Made by a program: the position numbers and the translations under genes. A stretch of DNA of 64,000 nucleotides from Trebonia sp963795335 (GTDB lineage Bacteria; Actinomycetota; Actinomycetes; Streptosporangiales; Streptosporangiaceae): NCBI GenBank assembly GCA_963795335.1, contig CAWCHI010000019.1, positions 124,001 to 188,000 on the forward strand. Reading direction: 5' to 3'. Below are positions 1 to 8,055 of the stretch, in pieces. The notes beneath the pieces were generated by a model, which ran no database searches, was not told the DNA's origin, and saw only the letters and a list, made by a program, of their open reading frames with translations. How positions within the stretch are numbered: the stretch's first letter is position 1; each line of letters begins with the position of its first letter.

Positions 1-200
1 CGTCGTCGTTCGCCGCCTGCGTCGCCTACCACGAGTCGACCAACGGCACCAACCAGGCCTACAACGGTGGCGTCTACGGCATCATCACGGCCTCCGGGAT
101 CAACGTCAACGGCCAGTCCGTGGCGGCCCAGAAGGCGGCCTTCTCGAAGCTGTACCAGGAGTACGGCACCTCGCCGTGGGCCGGGGACGGGTGCGCCTAA
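1..200 (+). CDS. C-terminal fragment of a secreted lysozyme-like (transglycosylase/Rpf-type) protein
   Basis: The frame is open from the window edge to a TAA at 198-200, giving about 65 C-terminal residues. They contain FAACVAYHESTNG, then Gly/Asn/Tyr-rich sequence, and end in WAGDGCA. A Cys near the start of the fragment, a HES-type segment and a terminal W-x-x-D-x-C are what one sees in small secreted lysozyme-fold domains of actinobacteria (Rpf or SLT-like), where the two cysteines can form a disulfide. The start and any signal peptide lie outside the window. The family assignment rests on overall look rather than a full motif. Confidence 0.55.
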   Translation, partial: SSFAACVAYHESTNGTNQAYNGGVYGIITASGINVNGQSVAAQKAAFSKLYQEYGTSPWAGDGCA

Positions 201-228
201 GCCGCACCTGACCACCAGGTCCACCCAG

Positions 229-283
229 GCCCGGCCGGCCGCGCACTCCCCCCCGCCACTCGTGGCTGCGCGGCCGGCCGGGC
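229..283. terminator. Long GC stem-loop after the lysozyme-like gene
   Basis: A perfect 16-bp inverted repeat (229-244 with 268-283) encloses a 23-nt loop, 28 nt after the stop codon at 200. There is no U-tract, which is usual for actinobacterial terminators. It separates the partial upstream gene from glycerate kinase. Confidence 0.6.
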
Positions 284-344
284 TCACCCGTTCCCGCCTC
301 CGGCCCGGGCCGCTGACCGGCGGCCCCGGGCGGATCGCGGCGAG

Positions 345-453
345 TAGCCTTACCGCTGTGACCCCCTGCGTTCCCCGCGGCGCCCGGGCCCCGGTGCGCC
401 GTGACGGTGCCAGCCCGCCCGCTGCGCACTCCGGCCGGCCTGCCCGCCGATGA
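345..453 (+). promoter_or_regulatory. Leaderless-type promoter and possible 31-codon coupled uORF before glycerate kinase
   Basis: TAGCCT at 345-350 matches a TANNNT -10 element and lies 7 nt before a GTG at 358, the geometry of leaderless actinobacterial transcripts. The GTG frame runs 31 codons and ends in a TGA at 451-453 that overlaps the glycerate kinase ATG (450) as ATGA. The kinase has no purine-rich Shine-Dalgarno sequence of its own, so translational coupling from this mini-ORF is plausible. The peptide is Arg/Ala/Pro-rich and resembles nothing I know, so it may be only a translated leader. Confidence 0.4.
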
Positions 454-1586
454 GCACCGTGGTGCTGGCCCCGGACAAGTTCAAGGGCAGCCTGACCGCG
501 GCCGAGGTGGCCACGCGGCTCGCGGCCGGACTGGCCCGCGGCGGGTACGCGGGCGCGACCGACACGGTGCCGGTGGCCGACGGCGGCGACGGGACCGTCG
601 CAGCCGCCCTGTCGGCCGGCTTCGACCAGGCCGAACTTGACGTCCACGGGCCGACCGGGGAGACCGTCAGCGCCGCCTACGCGCTGCGCGGCGAGACCGC
701 CGTCATCGAGGCGGCCCAGGCGTGCGGGCTCACCCTGCTCCCCCCGGGCGCGCTGGCGCCGCTGACCGCGACCAGCCAGGGGGTGGGCGAGCTGATCCTG
801 GCCGCCCGCCAGGCCGGCGCCCGCCGGATCATCCTCGGGGTCGGCGGGGTCGCCACCACCGACGGCGGGGCCGGGCTGCTGCAGGCGCTCGGCGCCCGGC
901 TGGCTGACCCGGCGGGACACGAGCTCCCGCCGGGCGGGGGCGCCCTCGCCGGGCTCGCCCGCCTCGACCTGACCGGACTGGCTGACCTGGGCGGGACCGA
1001 GTTCCTGCTCGCCTCGGACGTGGACAACCCGCTGCTGGGGCCGGCCGGCGCGGCCGCCGTCTACGGCCCCCAGAAGGGAGCCGCAGCGAGCGAGATCCCG
1101 CTGCTCGAGCGCGGCCTGCGGCGCTGGGCCGAGGTAGCCGAGGCGGCCGTCCCCGGCCGGGCCGCACGCCCAGCCCGCGACGCGCCCGGAGCGGGCGCCG
1201 CGGGCGGGATCGGGTTCGCGGCGCTGCTGTTCCTGGGCGCGCGGATGCGACCCGGGATCGACCTGCTGCTGGAGCTGGCCGGGTTCGGCCCGCGGCTGGA
1301 CCGGGCCCGGCTGGTGATCACCGGGGAAGGCTCCCTTGACCAGCAGACGCTGCACGGCAAGACCCCGGTCGGGGTGGCCCGGGCGGCGGCCGCGCACGAC
1401 CCGGCGGTGCCGGTGGTCGCGGTGGCCGGGCGGTCCGTGCTGTCAGCGGCAGAGCTGCGCCGGGCCGGGATCGCCGGCGCCTACGCCCTGACCGACATCG
1501 AGTCCGACGTCACCCGGTGCATGACCGAGGCCGGGCCGCTGCTTGAGCTGCGGGCCGAGGCCATCGCGGCCGACTGGCTGCGGTAG
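450..1586 (+). CDS. glxK: Glycerate kinase (GlxK/GckA type)
   Basis: 378 aa, the normal length for the type I glycerate kinase family, which phosphorylates glycerate with ATP and links glyoxylate/glycerate metabolism to glycolysis in the cytoplasm. The N-terminus carries the family signature APDKFKGS (residues 7-14), followed by a VADGGDGT segment near residue 45. The C-terminal third has the conserved VITGEGSLDQQT stretch near residue 290. No frame breaks. The next gene is on the opposite strand and convergent, so it is transcribed alone. Whether the product is 2- or 3-phosphoglycerate cannot be told from sequence. Confidence 0.93.
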   Translation: MSTVVLAPDKFKGSLTAAEVATRLAAGLARGGYAGATDTVPVADGGDGTVAAALSAGFDQAELDVHGPTGETVSAAYALRGETAVIEAAQACGLTLLPPGALAPLTATSQGVGELILAARQAGARRIILGVGGVATTDGGAGLLQALGARLADPAGHELPPGGGALAGLARLDLTGLADLGGTEFLLASDVDNPLLGPAGAAAVYGPQKGAAASEIPLLERGLRRWAEVAEAAVPGRAARPARDAPGAGAAGGIGFAALLFLGARMRPGIDLLLELAGFGPRLDRARLVITGEGSLDQQTLHGKTPVGVARAAAAHDPAVPVVAVAGRSVLSAAELRRAGIAGAYALTDIESDVTRCMTEAGPLLELRAEAIAADWLR

Positions 1587-1629
1587 CGGCCCGGCGCCGC
1601 GGACCCGGCGACAGTCACGGCGGCCGTGA

Positions 1630-2118
1630 TCAGCCGAGGGCGGCGACGGCCTGCTCGGCGACGGTCTCGTTGTCGGCCGCGTAGCTGAAGACCGCTCGCA
1701 GCCGTTCCCCGGCCAGCACGCGCGGCACCCAGTGGGGCGCGTCGTCCCACATCTGGCCGAACGGCAGGGCCGCCACCGGGAACCACAGGGGCCGGATCTC
1801 GTCGCTCTCGGCCGGCTCCCCGGACCACTGCGCGCAGGTGAAGACGTCCACGTCCATGTCCCAGGCCGGGTGGGCCGGGAACAGGAAGGTCAGCCGGGCG
1901 GCCTCAGTCAGCGCGCCGCGGGCGACGATGAGCCCCGACTCTTCCTTGACTTCCCGGACGGCCGCCTCGGCGGCGGTCTCACCCGGGTCGACGTGGCCGC
2001 CGAGCCCGACGATCTTGCCCTGGCCGAGCCCGGTCTTCTTATGCCCGAGCAGCACCCGGGCGGTGCCATCGGGGCCAGCCCCGACGAGCAGGCACAGGCA
2101 GGTGGCGGTCAGCGGCAC
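1630..2118 (-). CDS. NUDIX hydrolase (MutT-like)
   Basis: 162 aa with an exact Nudix box, GX5EX7REUXEEXGU, at residues 41-63 (glycine-rich start, E47, and REVKEE supplying the metal-binding glutamates). Family members hydrolyse nucleoside diphosphate derivatives such as 8-oxo-dGTP; the true substrate is not readable from sequence. It is the last gene of the minus-strand run SteA - SteB - MraY-like - glycosyltransferase - NUDIX, starting 3 nt after the glycosyltransferase stop, so it is almost certainly co-transcribed with it. Confidence 0.88.
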   Translation of the reverse strand: MPLTATCLCLLVGAGPDGTARVLLGHKKTGLGQGKIVGLGGHVDPGETAAEAAVREVKEESGLIVARGALTEAARLTFLFPAHPAWDMDVDVFTCAQWSGEPAESDEIRPLWFPVAALPFGQMWDDAPHWVPRVLAGERLRAVFSYAADNETVAEQAVAALG

Positions 2119-2121
2119 CAG

Positions 2122-3363
2122 TCAAGTATCGCAGACGGGGCCGCGCTCAGCGGCCGCGCCGGCGGCCCGGGCGTAGGCGGACAGCACCGCCGTGACCGCG
2201 TCCGCCTCCGACGGCAGGCGGGCGCCCCGGGCGGTGGCCCCGGCGGCGAGCCGGGCGGCGAGCGCCGGGTCGGTCAGCACCGCCCGCACCGCCGCCGCCA
2301 GGGCGGCGGCGTCGTCGGGGCCGACTAGCAGCGCCCCGTCCTCGCCGGTCAGCGCGGGGACGCCGCCGACCCGGGTGGCGACCACCGGCCGTCCTGCCCG
2401 CAGCGCCTCCTGCACGACCAGCGGCTGCCCCTCCCACCGGCTCGGCAGCACCACAACGGCCGCCGCGGCCAGCAGCGCGGGCACGTCAGCGGTCGCCCCC
2501 AGGAAGGCCGCGTCCACCCGCCGGCGGCTGGCCTGGTCGCGCAGCCGCGCCGCCAGCGGGCCGTCACCCGCGATCACCAGCCGCGGGCACGGTTCGAGGT
2601 CCTGCCACGAGGCTGCCGCGTCGAGCAGCGTGTCGAGCCCCTTCTGCGGTGCCAGCCGCCCGGCGAACACCACCGCCGGGCGACCCGGGGCGACCCGGCC
2701 GTCGCCGCCGGCCGGGCCGGCGGGCCGGAACGGGTCCCAGCCGGGCCGTCAGCAGCGGCGATGACGGCCCGGCCGACGTGCCGGGCACCGGCCCGGCGCA
2801 TTCGTTCCGCGAGGTCATCCGATACGCACAGCACCACGTCGGCGCCCCGGGCCGTCACCCGTTCGAGCAGCCGGTAGACAAAAGCGGCGGCGGCGCCCAG
2901 GGGCGGGCCGTTGTGCACCGTCACCACCACCGCGGGCCGGCGGCGGCCGCGCACCAGCAGCAGCGCCAGCACCGTGAGGGCCCCGGCCCGCAGCCCGTGG
3001 GCGTGCACGGTGCCGGCGCCCGCCGGGGCGCCGGCGTTGCCCGCGACGCGGGCAGCCGGGCGGAGGAGCAGCCGGCGCAGCCGGGCGATGGCCGCCGCGT
3101 CGCCCGGCCGGGGGCGGTCCCCAATCTCGACCGGGGTGAACGTGGCCCCGGGGACCGCCGCCAGCGCGAACGCGTGTCCTGGTGGCGGCCGGTGCGGCGA
3201 CCGTCACCGCCGCGCCCTGATGCGCGAGCCCGGCGGCCAGCATCCGCACATGGGCCCCGGTCCCGCCAGCCGTGGTCCCCGCCACCAGGGTGACCCGCGG
3301 CGCCGGCCCGTCGTGCGGCACTACGGCTTCGGGCCCGACGTCACCGGGCGCTTCGCCGGTCAC
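2122..3363 (-). pseudogene. GT4-family glycosyltransferase, frame broken at least twice
   Basis: Reads as one glycosyltransferase family 4 protein only across three frames. The N-terminal Rossmann part (VTLVAGTTAGGTGAHVR) runs from 3363 to about 3180. The middle part, with HAHGLRAG and an FVYRLLERVT segment, runs to about 2740. The C-terminal donor domain starts near VVFAGRLAPQKGLDT and has the EX7E motif (EGQPLVVQE). Joining the frames gives about 410 aa, the usual GT4 size. The start overlaps the upstream gene by ATGA, indicating an operon. The first break acts as a +1 insertion. The coding signal is intact on both sides, so assembly error is as likely as real decay. Donor and acceptor unknown. 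Confidence 0.75.
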
Positions 3364-4460
3364 GGCCCCGGCAGGGACCGCGGCTTGCGCCGCGCGGAGA
3401 TCCAGGCGCCGGGGCGGGGCAGGCTGACCGTTGACACCGCCCGCCTGTGCCGGCCCGGGCGGCGCCGACGGCGCGCGCCCTCGACGTCGCCGGGAACTGC
3501 GGGGCCGGCGGCCGCCGCGCTCGCCGGGGCACCTGCGCCTAGGGGGGCAGGCCGGCGGCCGAGCATGTCCAGCCAGTTCAGCGGCGGGCTGGCCGCGATC
3601 ACCTTGGTGAAGCTGACCCGCTCGCTGGCGACCGTGAGGGTGGCGATCACGGCCAGCAGCCCGATGCGGGCCTGCCGCGGCAGTGACCGGGCGGCCGCTA
3701 CGCCGAGCATCGCGCCGAGCGCATTGGCCCCCGCATCGCCCAGCATGGCGCGCTCCCGCAGGTCCTCCGGCAGCAGCGCGAGGGCCGCGGCGCCGGGCGC
3801 GGCGACAGCGGCGAGCCCGGTCCGCGGCGCCGGGACGCGGGCCGGCGGCAGCGGGCCGGGCGCAGCGGGCGGCCGCCCGCCCGCGACCGCGCCGGCCGCC
3901 GTGATCAGGCCGGCCGACAGCGCGGCGACCTTGATGGCCCGCCCCGGGCGGAGGTCGAACAGGTTGAGCAGGTTGGCGCCGCCCGCGACGAGCCCGGCGT
4001 TGACGGCTACGTCGGCCGCGGCACCGCCGTCCAGCAGGGCCGCCCCGAGGCCAGTCGCCGCCAGTCCGGCCAGCTTGACCGTGCCGGTGGTGACCTCGCC
4101 GCGGGCGAGCGCGCCGAGGTGTCCGCGCAGGCCGCGTCGGTCACCGGAGCCGCGCAGGTCGTCGAGGAGGCCGAAGCCGAGCGCGCCGAGCCCGGCGACG
4201 GCCGGCGGCAGGGCGACGGCCTGGCCGGCGACGGCGGCACCGGCCAGTTCGCCCGCGATCGCGCCGAGCGGCACGGCCAGCCCCTCGACCAGCGTGACCA
4301 GCTCTCCCCGGTGGTTGGTCCGCACCCAGGTCTTCTCCCCGGCGGGCGGGTGCCGGCAGAGCAGGGCGTAGGCGCCCCGGGTGGCACCGGCCGCGGCCAC
4401 CGCGGCGGCCGGCCCGGCCAGCCGGGCGCGCAGCGGGCCCCGGCCGGGCTGGTCGTTCAC
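3360..4460 (-). CDS. MraY/WecA-like polyprenyl-phosphate sugar-1-phosphate transferase family membrane protein
   Basis: 366 aa, very hydrophobic, about nine to ten membrane segments. Three motifs of the MraY/WecA superfamily are visible in degenerate form: an LLDDLRG segment near residues 98-104 (the Asp-Asp metal site), NLLNLFDLRPGR at 163-174, and AMLGDAGAN at 238-246. The last 60 residues are Arg/Pro-rich and probably cytoplasmic. It overlaps SteB upstream and the glycosyltransferase downstream by 4 bp each. The family transfers a sugar phosphate from a UDP-sugar to a lipid carrier. Motif drift leaves it open whether this member is active or helps the glycosyltransferase beside it. Confidence 0.7.
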   Translation of the reverse strand: MNDQPGRGPLRARLAGPAAAVAAAGATRGAYALLCRHPPAGEKTWVRTNHRGELVTLVEGLAVPLGAIAGELAGAAVAGQAVALPPAVAGLGALGFGLLDDLRGSGDRRGLRGHLGALARGEVTTGTVKLAGLAATGLGAALLDGGAAADVAVNAGLVAGGANLLNLFDLRPGRAIKVAALSAGLITAAGAVAGGRPPAAPGPLPPARVPAPRTGLAAVAAPGAAALALLPEDLRERAMLGDAGANALGAMLGVAAARSLPRQARIGLLAVIATLTVASERVSFTKVIAASPPLNWLDMLGRRPAPLGAGAPASAAAAGPAVPGDVEGARRRRRPGRHRRAVSTVSLPRPGAWISARRKPRSLPGP

Positions 4461-5506
4461 TTGTTAGCCACGGTCTTCTTGACCTTTCCCGTCGGCTGCT
4501 GGCTCGGCGTTCCGGACGGAGTCGGATTCGCGCTGGGGACCGACGGTACCGGCGGGCTGACCGACGATGCCCCCGAAATGCCGTAGCTGCCGGGCTTTCC
4601 GCCCGGAGCCAGCTGGGTGGCCAGCGCCCAGACACACGAGATCTGGCCGAGGGTGGTGTCGGCGTTGTCCACGGTGGAGACCTTGCCCGAGACGCTGCTG
4701 CCGCGCACCACCGAGATCGCGCTGCCGGGGGCGGCCGAGCCGGTGACCGACCCGGTCACCAGGGTGGCGGCGCTGGCGGCAGCGAACTGCCCGGCCACGG
4801 CGAGCAGCACCTGGTTGGCCGGGTCGCTGGAACCGTCGGCGGGCGCCGCCTGCGGGGTCACCAGCACCGCCAGGGTGGCCCGGCCGGTCACCGTGCCACT
4901 GGTGGCCAGGTAACCCCCCTGAGCGTAGGCCTGCAGCAGGAGCTGCGCCTTGGCGGCGGTCAGCGGGGCCTGGGCGGTGGCGCTCGTCGCCAGTACCGCC
5001 GTCCCGATGAGCTGGGCCGCCTGCTGCTGGTCCACGGTCTGGGCGCTGGCCGCAGGCTGCAGCACGATGCCGTCGGCCGCAGCCTGCTGCGTGTTGATCG
5101 CGTTGAGGTTCGCCTGGGTCGCGCCGGAGACGTCGTTGAACTTCGGCTGCAGCTCGATCGTGCCGGTGACGGTGGCCCCGGCCAGGGCGGCCGCCTGCTT
5201 GACCCCGCTGACGATGCCGGACGGGGCGCCCGGCTCGGTCACCAGCACCACCCGGTCGCCCGGGAGCATGCCGCTGACGAGCTTGGACTCGGCGGTGCGG
5301 AGGAAGGTGTCGCTCGCCCCGGACAGCTGCTCGTAGCTGTTGCGCTCCGCGCTGACCGCCGACAGCTGGTCTTTGAGCGAATTCGACGACGACCGGAGCG
5401 CGTCGATCGTGGTCCCCTGCAACTCGGTCGAGCCCAGCACGATGCCGATCGCCAGGGCCAGGAACACGGCCACGATCGAGACGAGGTGGTAACGGAAGTC
5501 GATCAC
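4457..5506 (-). CDS. steB: SteB/MctB-type envelope protein (copper transporter family)
   Basis: 349 aa. It starts MIDFRYHLVSIVAVFLALAIG, one N-terminal membrane anchor with the family hallmark FRYH-VS start. A coiled-coil-like segment (about residues 35-75) and an Ala/Thr/Gln-rich extracytoplasmic domain follow, with a Pro/Ser-rich Lys-ended tail. In mycobacteria the homologue is called MctB (copper), and in corynebacteria SteB, which partners SteA at the septum. The gene overlaps steA by 4 bp, which fits the SteA-SteB pairing better than a copper role. No frame breaks. Confidence 0.82.
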   Translation of the reverse strand: MIDFRYHLVSIVAVFLALAIGIVLGSTELQGTTIDALRSSSNSLKDQLSAVSAERNSYEQLSGASDTFLRTAESKLVSGMLPGDRVVLVTEPGAPSGIVSGVKQAAALAGATVTGTIELQPKFNDVSGATQANLNAINTQQAAADGIVLQPAASAQTVDQQQAAQLIGTAVLATSATAQAPLTAAKAQLLLQAYAQGGYLATSGTVTGRATLAVLVTPQAAPADGSSDPANQVLLAVAGQFAAASAATLVTGSVTGSAAPGSAISVVRGSSVSGKVSTVDNADTTLGQISCVWALATQLAPGGKPGSYGISGASSVSPPVPSVPSANPTPSGTPSQQPTGKVKKTVANK

Positions 5507-6702
5507 TTGAACAGCCCCGTGAACCAGTAGGCGAAGGTATGCCAGGTGCCGGTGAGGTAGTCGCCGACAATCGGCCCCGCGGGCGAGTACGCAATCGCCA
5601 CGACGATCGTCACCGCGGCCGCGATCACCAGCACCGCGAGGGCCCAGCCGGATATCCGGCTCTGATAGAGCTGGTGCACGCCCTGGGCGTTGACGAGCTT
5701 ACTGCCGACCCGCAGGTGGGTCAGGAAGGTCGAGGCCATCCCGGGGCGGCCCTTGTCGAGGAACTCCTCCCGCGTCCAGTGCGTGCCGACGACCGCGATC
5801 AGGCTCGCCCCGAGCGCGTCGGCGACCAGCAGGGCGACGTCCTCACTAGTGCCCGGCGCGGGCAGGGTGACCCCGTCCAGGCCGAGGCTGGTGAGCCGGG
5901 CCATGCCGGGCGCGCGGCCGTCTGGGTAGGCGTGCACGACCAGCTCGGCCCCGCTCTCCAGGGCCTCGTCGGAGGCCGAGTCCATGTCGCCGATGATCAC
6001 GTCGGGCCGGTAGCCGGCCTCGATCAGCGCGTCGGCGCCGCCGTCAACCGCCAGCAGCACCGGACGGTACTCGCGGATATAGGGGCGCAGGGCGCGCAGG
6101 TCCTCGCGGTAGCGGTAGCCGCGCACCACCACCAGCACGTGCCGGTCCTTCATGCTGGTGGCGAGTGTCGGCCGTTCGACCCCGTTGGTGAGCAAGTCGC
6201 GCTCGCGGCGCAGGAACTCCAGCGTGTTGGCCGCGAACGCGTCGATCTGCGTGGCCACCCCGGCGTTGGCGTCGTCGAGCGCCCGCTGCAGGCTGTCCGC
6301 GGTCACCAGCACGCCCTTGGCGATCAGCTCGTCACCGGCGGTGTAGAGCAGGTCCTTGTCGAGCCGCACGGTGCTGCCGTCCCTGACCCGGTCCAGGACA
6401 TCCCGGCCGACGTCGTCGACCAGCGGGATGCCCGCGTCGAGCAGCAGCCGCGGCCCCAGGTTGGGGTAGCGGCCGGTGACCGACTTGGCCGCGTTCACCA
6501 CCGCCCCCACCCGGCAGGTGATCAGCTCGTCGGCCGACACCCGGTCGAGGTCGGCGTGATCGATGATGGCGATGTCGCCCGGCTCGAGACGGCGCACCAG
6601 CACCTTGGTCCTGGCATCCACCCTGGCCACGCCGACGAGGCCCGGCGGTTCCTCGGCCTTACCCCGCCTGACATGCGCAAACCTGATGGACGGTCGTCTC
6701 AT
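5503..6702 (-). CDS. steA: Cytokinetic ring protein SteA (thiamin-pyrophosphokinase-like domain)
   Basis: 399 aa. The N-terminal half has the SteA-specific region with DIAIIDHADLDRVSA. A thiamin-pyrophosphokinase-like catalytic fold follows at about residues 190-330, with LLAVDGGADALIEAGYRPD and IIGDMDSASDEAL. One C-terminal membrane helix (about 354-376) is followed by a short Trp/Tyr-rich tail. Corynebacterial SteA/SteB act in cell separation and peptidoglycan hydrolase regulation. It is the first gene of the minus-strand operon, divergent from selD with about 110 bp between starts. Confidence 0.88.
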   Translation of the reverse strand: MRRPSIRFAHVRRGKAEEPPGLVGVARVDARTKVLVRRLEPGDIAIIDHADLDRVSADELITCRVGAVVNAAKSVTGRYPNLGPRLLLDAGIPLVDDVGRDVLDRVRDGSTVRLDKDLLYTAGDELIAKGVLVTADSLQRALDDANAGVATQIDAFAANTLEFLRRERDLLTNGVERPTLATSMKDRHVLVVVRGYRYREDLRALRPYIREYRPVLLAVDGGADALIEAGYRPDVIIGDMDSASDEALESGAELVVHAYPDGRAPGMARLTSLGLDGVTLPAPGTSEDVALLVADALGASLIAVVGTHWTREEFLDKGRPGMASTFLTHLRVGSKLVNAQGVHQLYQSRISGWALAVLVIAAAVTIVVAIAYSPAGPIVGDYLTGTWHTFAYWFTGLFK

Positions 6703-6804
6703 TGCCTTTCATCCTGGCATACCGGCGCGACTGCATAACGTCGTGTTCGGCCATCGCGGCCTGGTTTCGGTTCCGGCGCCCGCCGTTCCGCTCCGGCCCC
6801 GGCA

Positions 6805-6819
6805 TACGGTGGGACGGTG
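6805..6819 (+). promoter_or_regulatory. Leaderless promoter of selD
   Basis: TACGGT (6805-6810) is followed by six bases and then the GTG start at 6817. This TANNNT-N6-GTG arrangement places the transcript start on the start codon, and no Shine-Dalgarno sequence is present. Confidence 0.5.
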
Positions 6820-7890
6820 ACCGCACAATCCGACACCACTGCTATCCGGCTCACGTCGCTGTCGCACGGCGCCGGCTGCGCCTGCAAGTTGCCCCTGGCG
6901 GCCCTGGACGAGCTGATGGCTTCCCTCGGCCCGGGCGTGCTGGGCGGCGCCGGCCAGTCCCTGTCCGGCCTGCTGGTCGGCGCGGCCGAGGGCGACGACG
7001 CAGCCGTGCTCCGGCTCGACGACGACCGCGCGCTCGTGCTCACCACCGACTTCTTCACCCCGATCGTGGACGACCCGGGCGACTGGGGACGGATCGCGGC
7101 CGCCAACGCGCTGTCGGACGTGTACGCGATGGGCGGACGGCCGGTGCTCGCGCTGAACCTGACCGCCTGGCCGGGCGCCACGCTGCCGCTGTCGATGCTG
7201 GCGGACGTGCTGCGCGGCGGCGCGGCGGTCGCCGCGGCGGCGGGCTGCCTGGTGGTGGGCGGTCACACCATCGACGACCCCGAGCCCAAGTACGGGATGG
7301 CGGTCGTCGGGTTCGCCGCACCGGGCCGGCTGCTCACCATCGACGCCGCCCGGCCCGGCGACACGCTGGTGCTGACCAAGGCGATCGGCACCGGGGTGGT
7401 CGCGACCGCGCACAAGCGCGGCGCCGCCGCACCGGACGTGCTGGCGGCCGCGGTCGCCTCCATGACCACCCTGAACGCCGCCGCGAGCGAGGCCGCGCTG
7501 GCGGCCGGGGTGACCGCCGCGACCGACGTGACCGGGTTCTCGCTGCTGGGCCACCTGCACCGGATGCTGCGGGCCAGCGACGCGGCGGCGGTGGTCTCGG
7601 CCGCGGCGGTGCCGCTGCTGCCGGGCGCGCTGGAGCTGACCGCGGCCGGCTTCGTCTCCGGCGGGACCCGGAACAACATCGCCTACCTGGAGTCGTGGGC
7701 GTCGGTGGCCCCGGCGGTGCCGGCCGACGTGGCTATCCTGCTGCAGGACGCGCAGACCTCGGGCGGCCTGCTCCTGGCCACCGCGACCCCGGAGGCCCTG
7801 GTGGCCGAGCTGCGGCGGCGCGACGTCAGCGCCGCGGTCATCGGCCAGGTGACGGCCGGCCCGGCGGGCCGGATCGAGGTCACGACCTGA
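6817..7890 (+). CDS. selD: Selenide, water dikinase (selenophosphate synthetase)
   Basis: 357 aa from a GTG. Makes selenophosphate from selenide and ATP for selenocysteine or other selenium metabolites. The N-terminal catalytic loop reads GAGCACK (residues 18-24), supplying the Cys and Lys equivalent to the essential pair of E. coli SelD. Cys, not selenocysteine, occupies the catalytic position. EGDDAAVL (about 66-73) and the GGHTIDDPEPKYG segment supply the Mg-ATP site. No selA, selB or tRNA-Sec lies in this window. The next genes downstream are the ergothioneine operon, separated by a hairpin. Confidence 0.95.
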   Translation: MTAQSDTTAIRLTSLSHGAGCACKLPLAALDELMASLGPGVLGGAGQSLSGLLVGAAEGDDAAVLRLDDDRALVLTTDFFTPIVDDPGDWGRIAAANALSDVYAMGGRPVLALNLTAWPGATLPLSMLADVLRGGAAVAAAAGCLVVGGHTIDDPEPKYGMAVVGFAAPGRLLTIDAARPGDTLVLTKAIGTGVVATAHKRGAAAPDVLAAAVASMTTLNAAASEAALAAGVTAATDVTGFSLLGHLHRMLRASDAAAVVSAAAVPLLPGALELTAAGFVSGGTRNNIAYLESWASVAPAVPADVAILLQDAQTSGGLLLATATPEALVAELRRRDVSAAVIGQVTAGPAGRIEVTT

Positions 7891-7902
7891 CCCAGTCCGC
7901 GC

Positions 7903-7926
7903 CGCGGCGGCCTGCTGGCCGCCGCG
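7903..7926 (+). terminator. Stem-loop terminator after selD
   Basis: A perfect 10-bp GC stem (7903-7912 with 7917-7926) has a TGCT tetraloop, 12 nt after the selD stop. It probably separates selD from the egt operon transcript. Confidence 0.65.
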
Positions 7927-8011
7927 AAAACCCTGCTGGCGGGTAAGGACGAGGGCAGCAAGGACCCCGGGCCAGGGAATCCGGCAATACCGGCAAACTG
8001 GTCAAGCTGGG

Positions 8012-8055
8012 TTCCCGTGCACGGGAATGTCAGACCCCCGGGATACCGTAGTGGC
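8012..8055 (+). promoter_or_regulatory. egt operon promoter with a perfect 16-bp palindrome at the -35 position
   Basis: TTCCCGTG/CACGGGAA (8012-8027) is a perfect 16-bp palindrome. TACCGT (8044-8049) is a TANNNT -10 element six bases before the egtA ATG (8056), so the mRNA is probably leaderless and the palindrome covers about -44 to -29. That is the position of a repressor or activator site that would control egtABCD. The cognate regulator is unknown. Confidence 0.5.

Noticed and set aside
2911..4371. 486-residue plus-strand open frame antisense to the MraY-like and glycosyltransferase genes
   Set aside because: Composition is Arg/Ser/Pro/Ala-rich with no motif; it mirrors the real minus-strand genes, a common effect of high GC.
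7891..8055. tRNA-Sec or selenium-related RNA after selD
   Set aside because: No acceptor stem, CCA end or long variable arm can be folded; only a terminator hairpin and the egtA promoter palindrome are seen.
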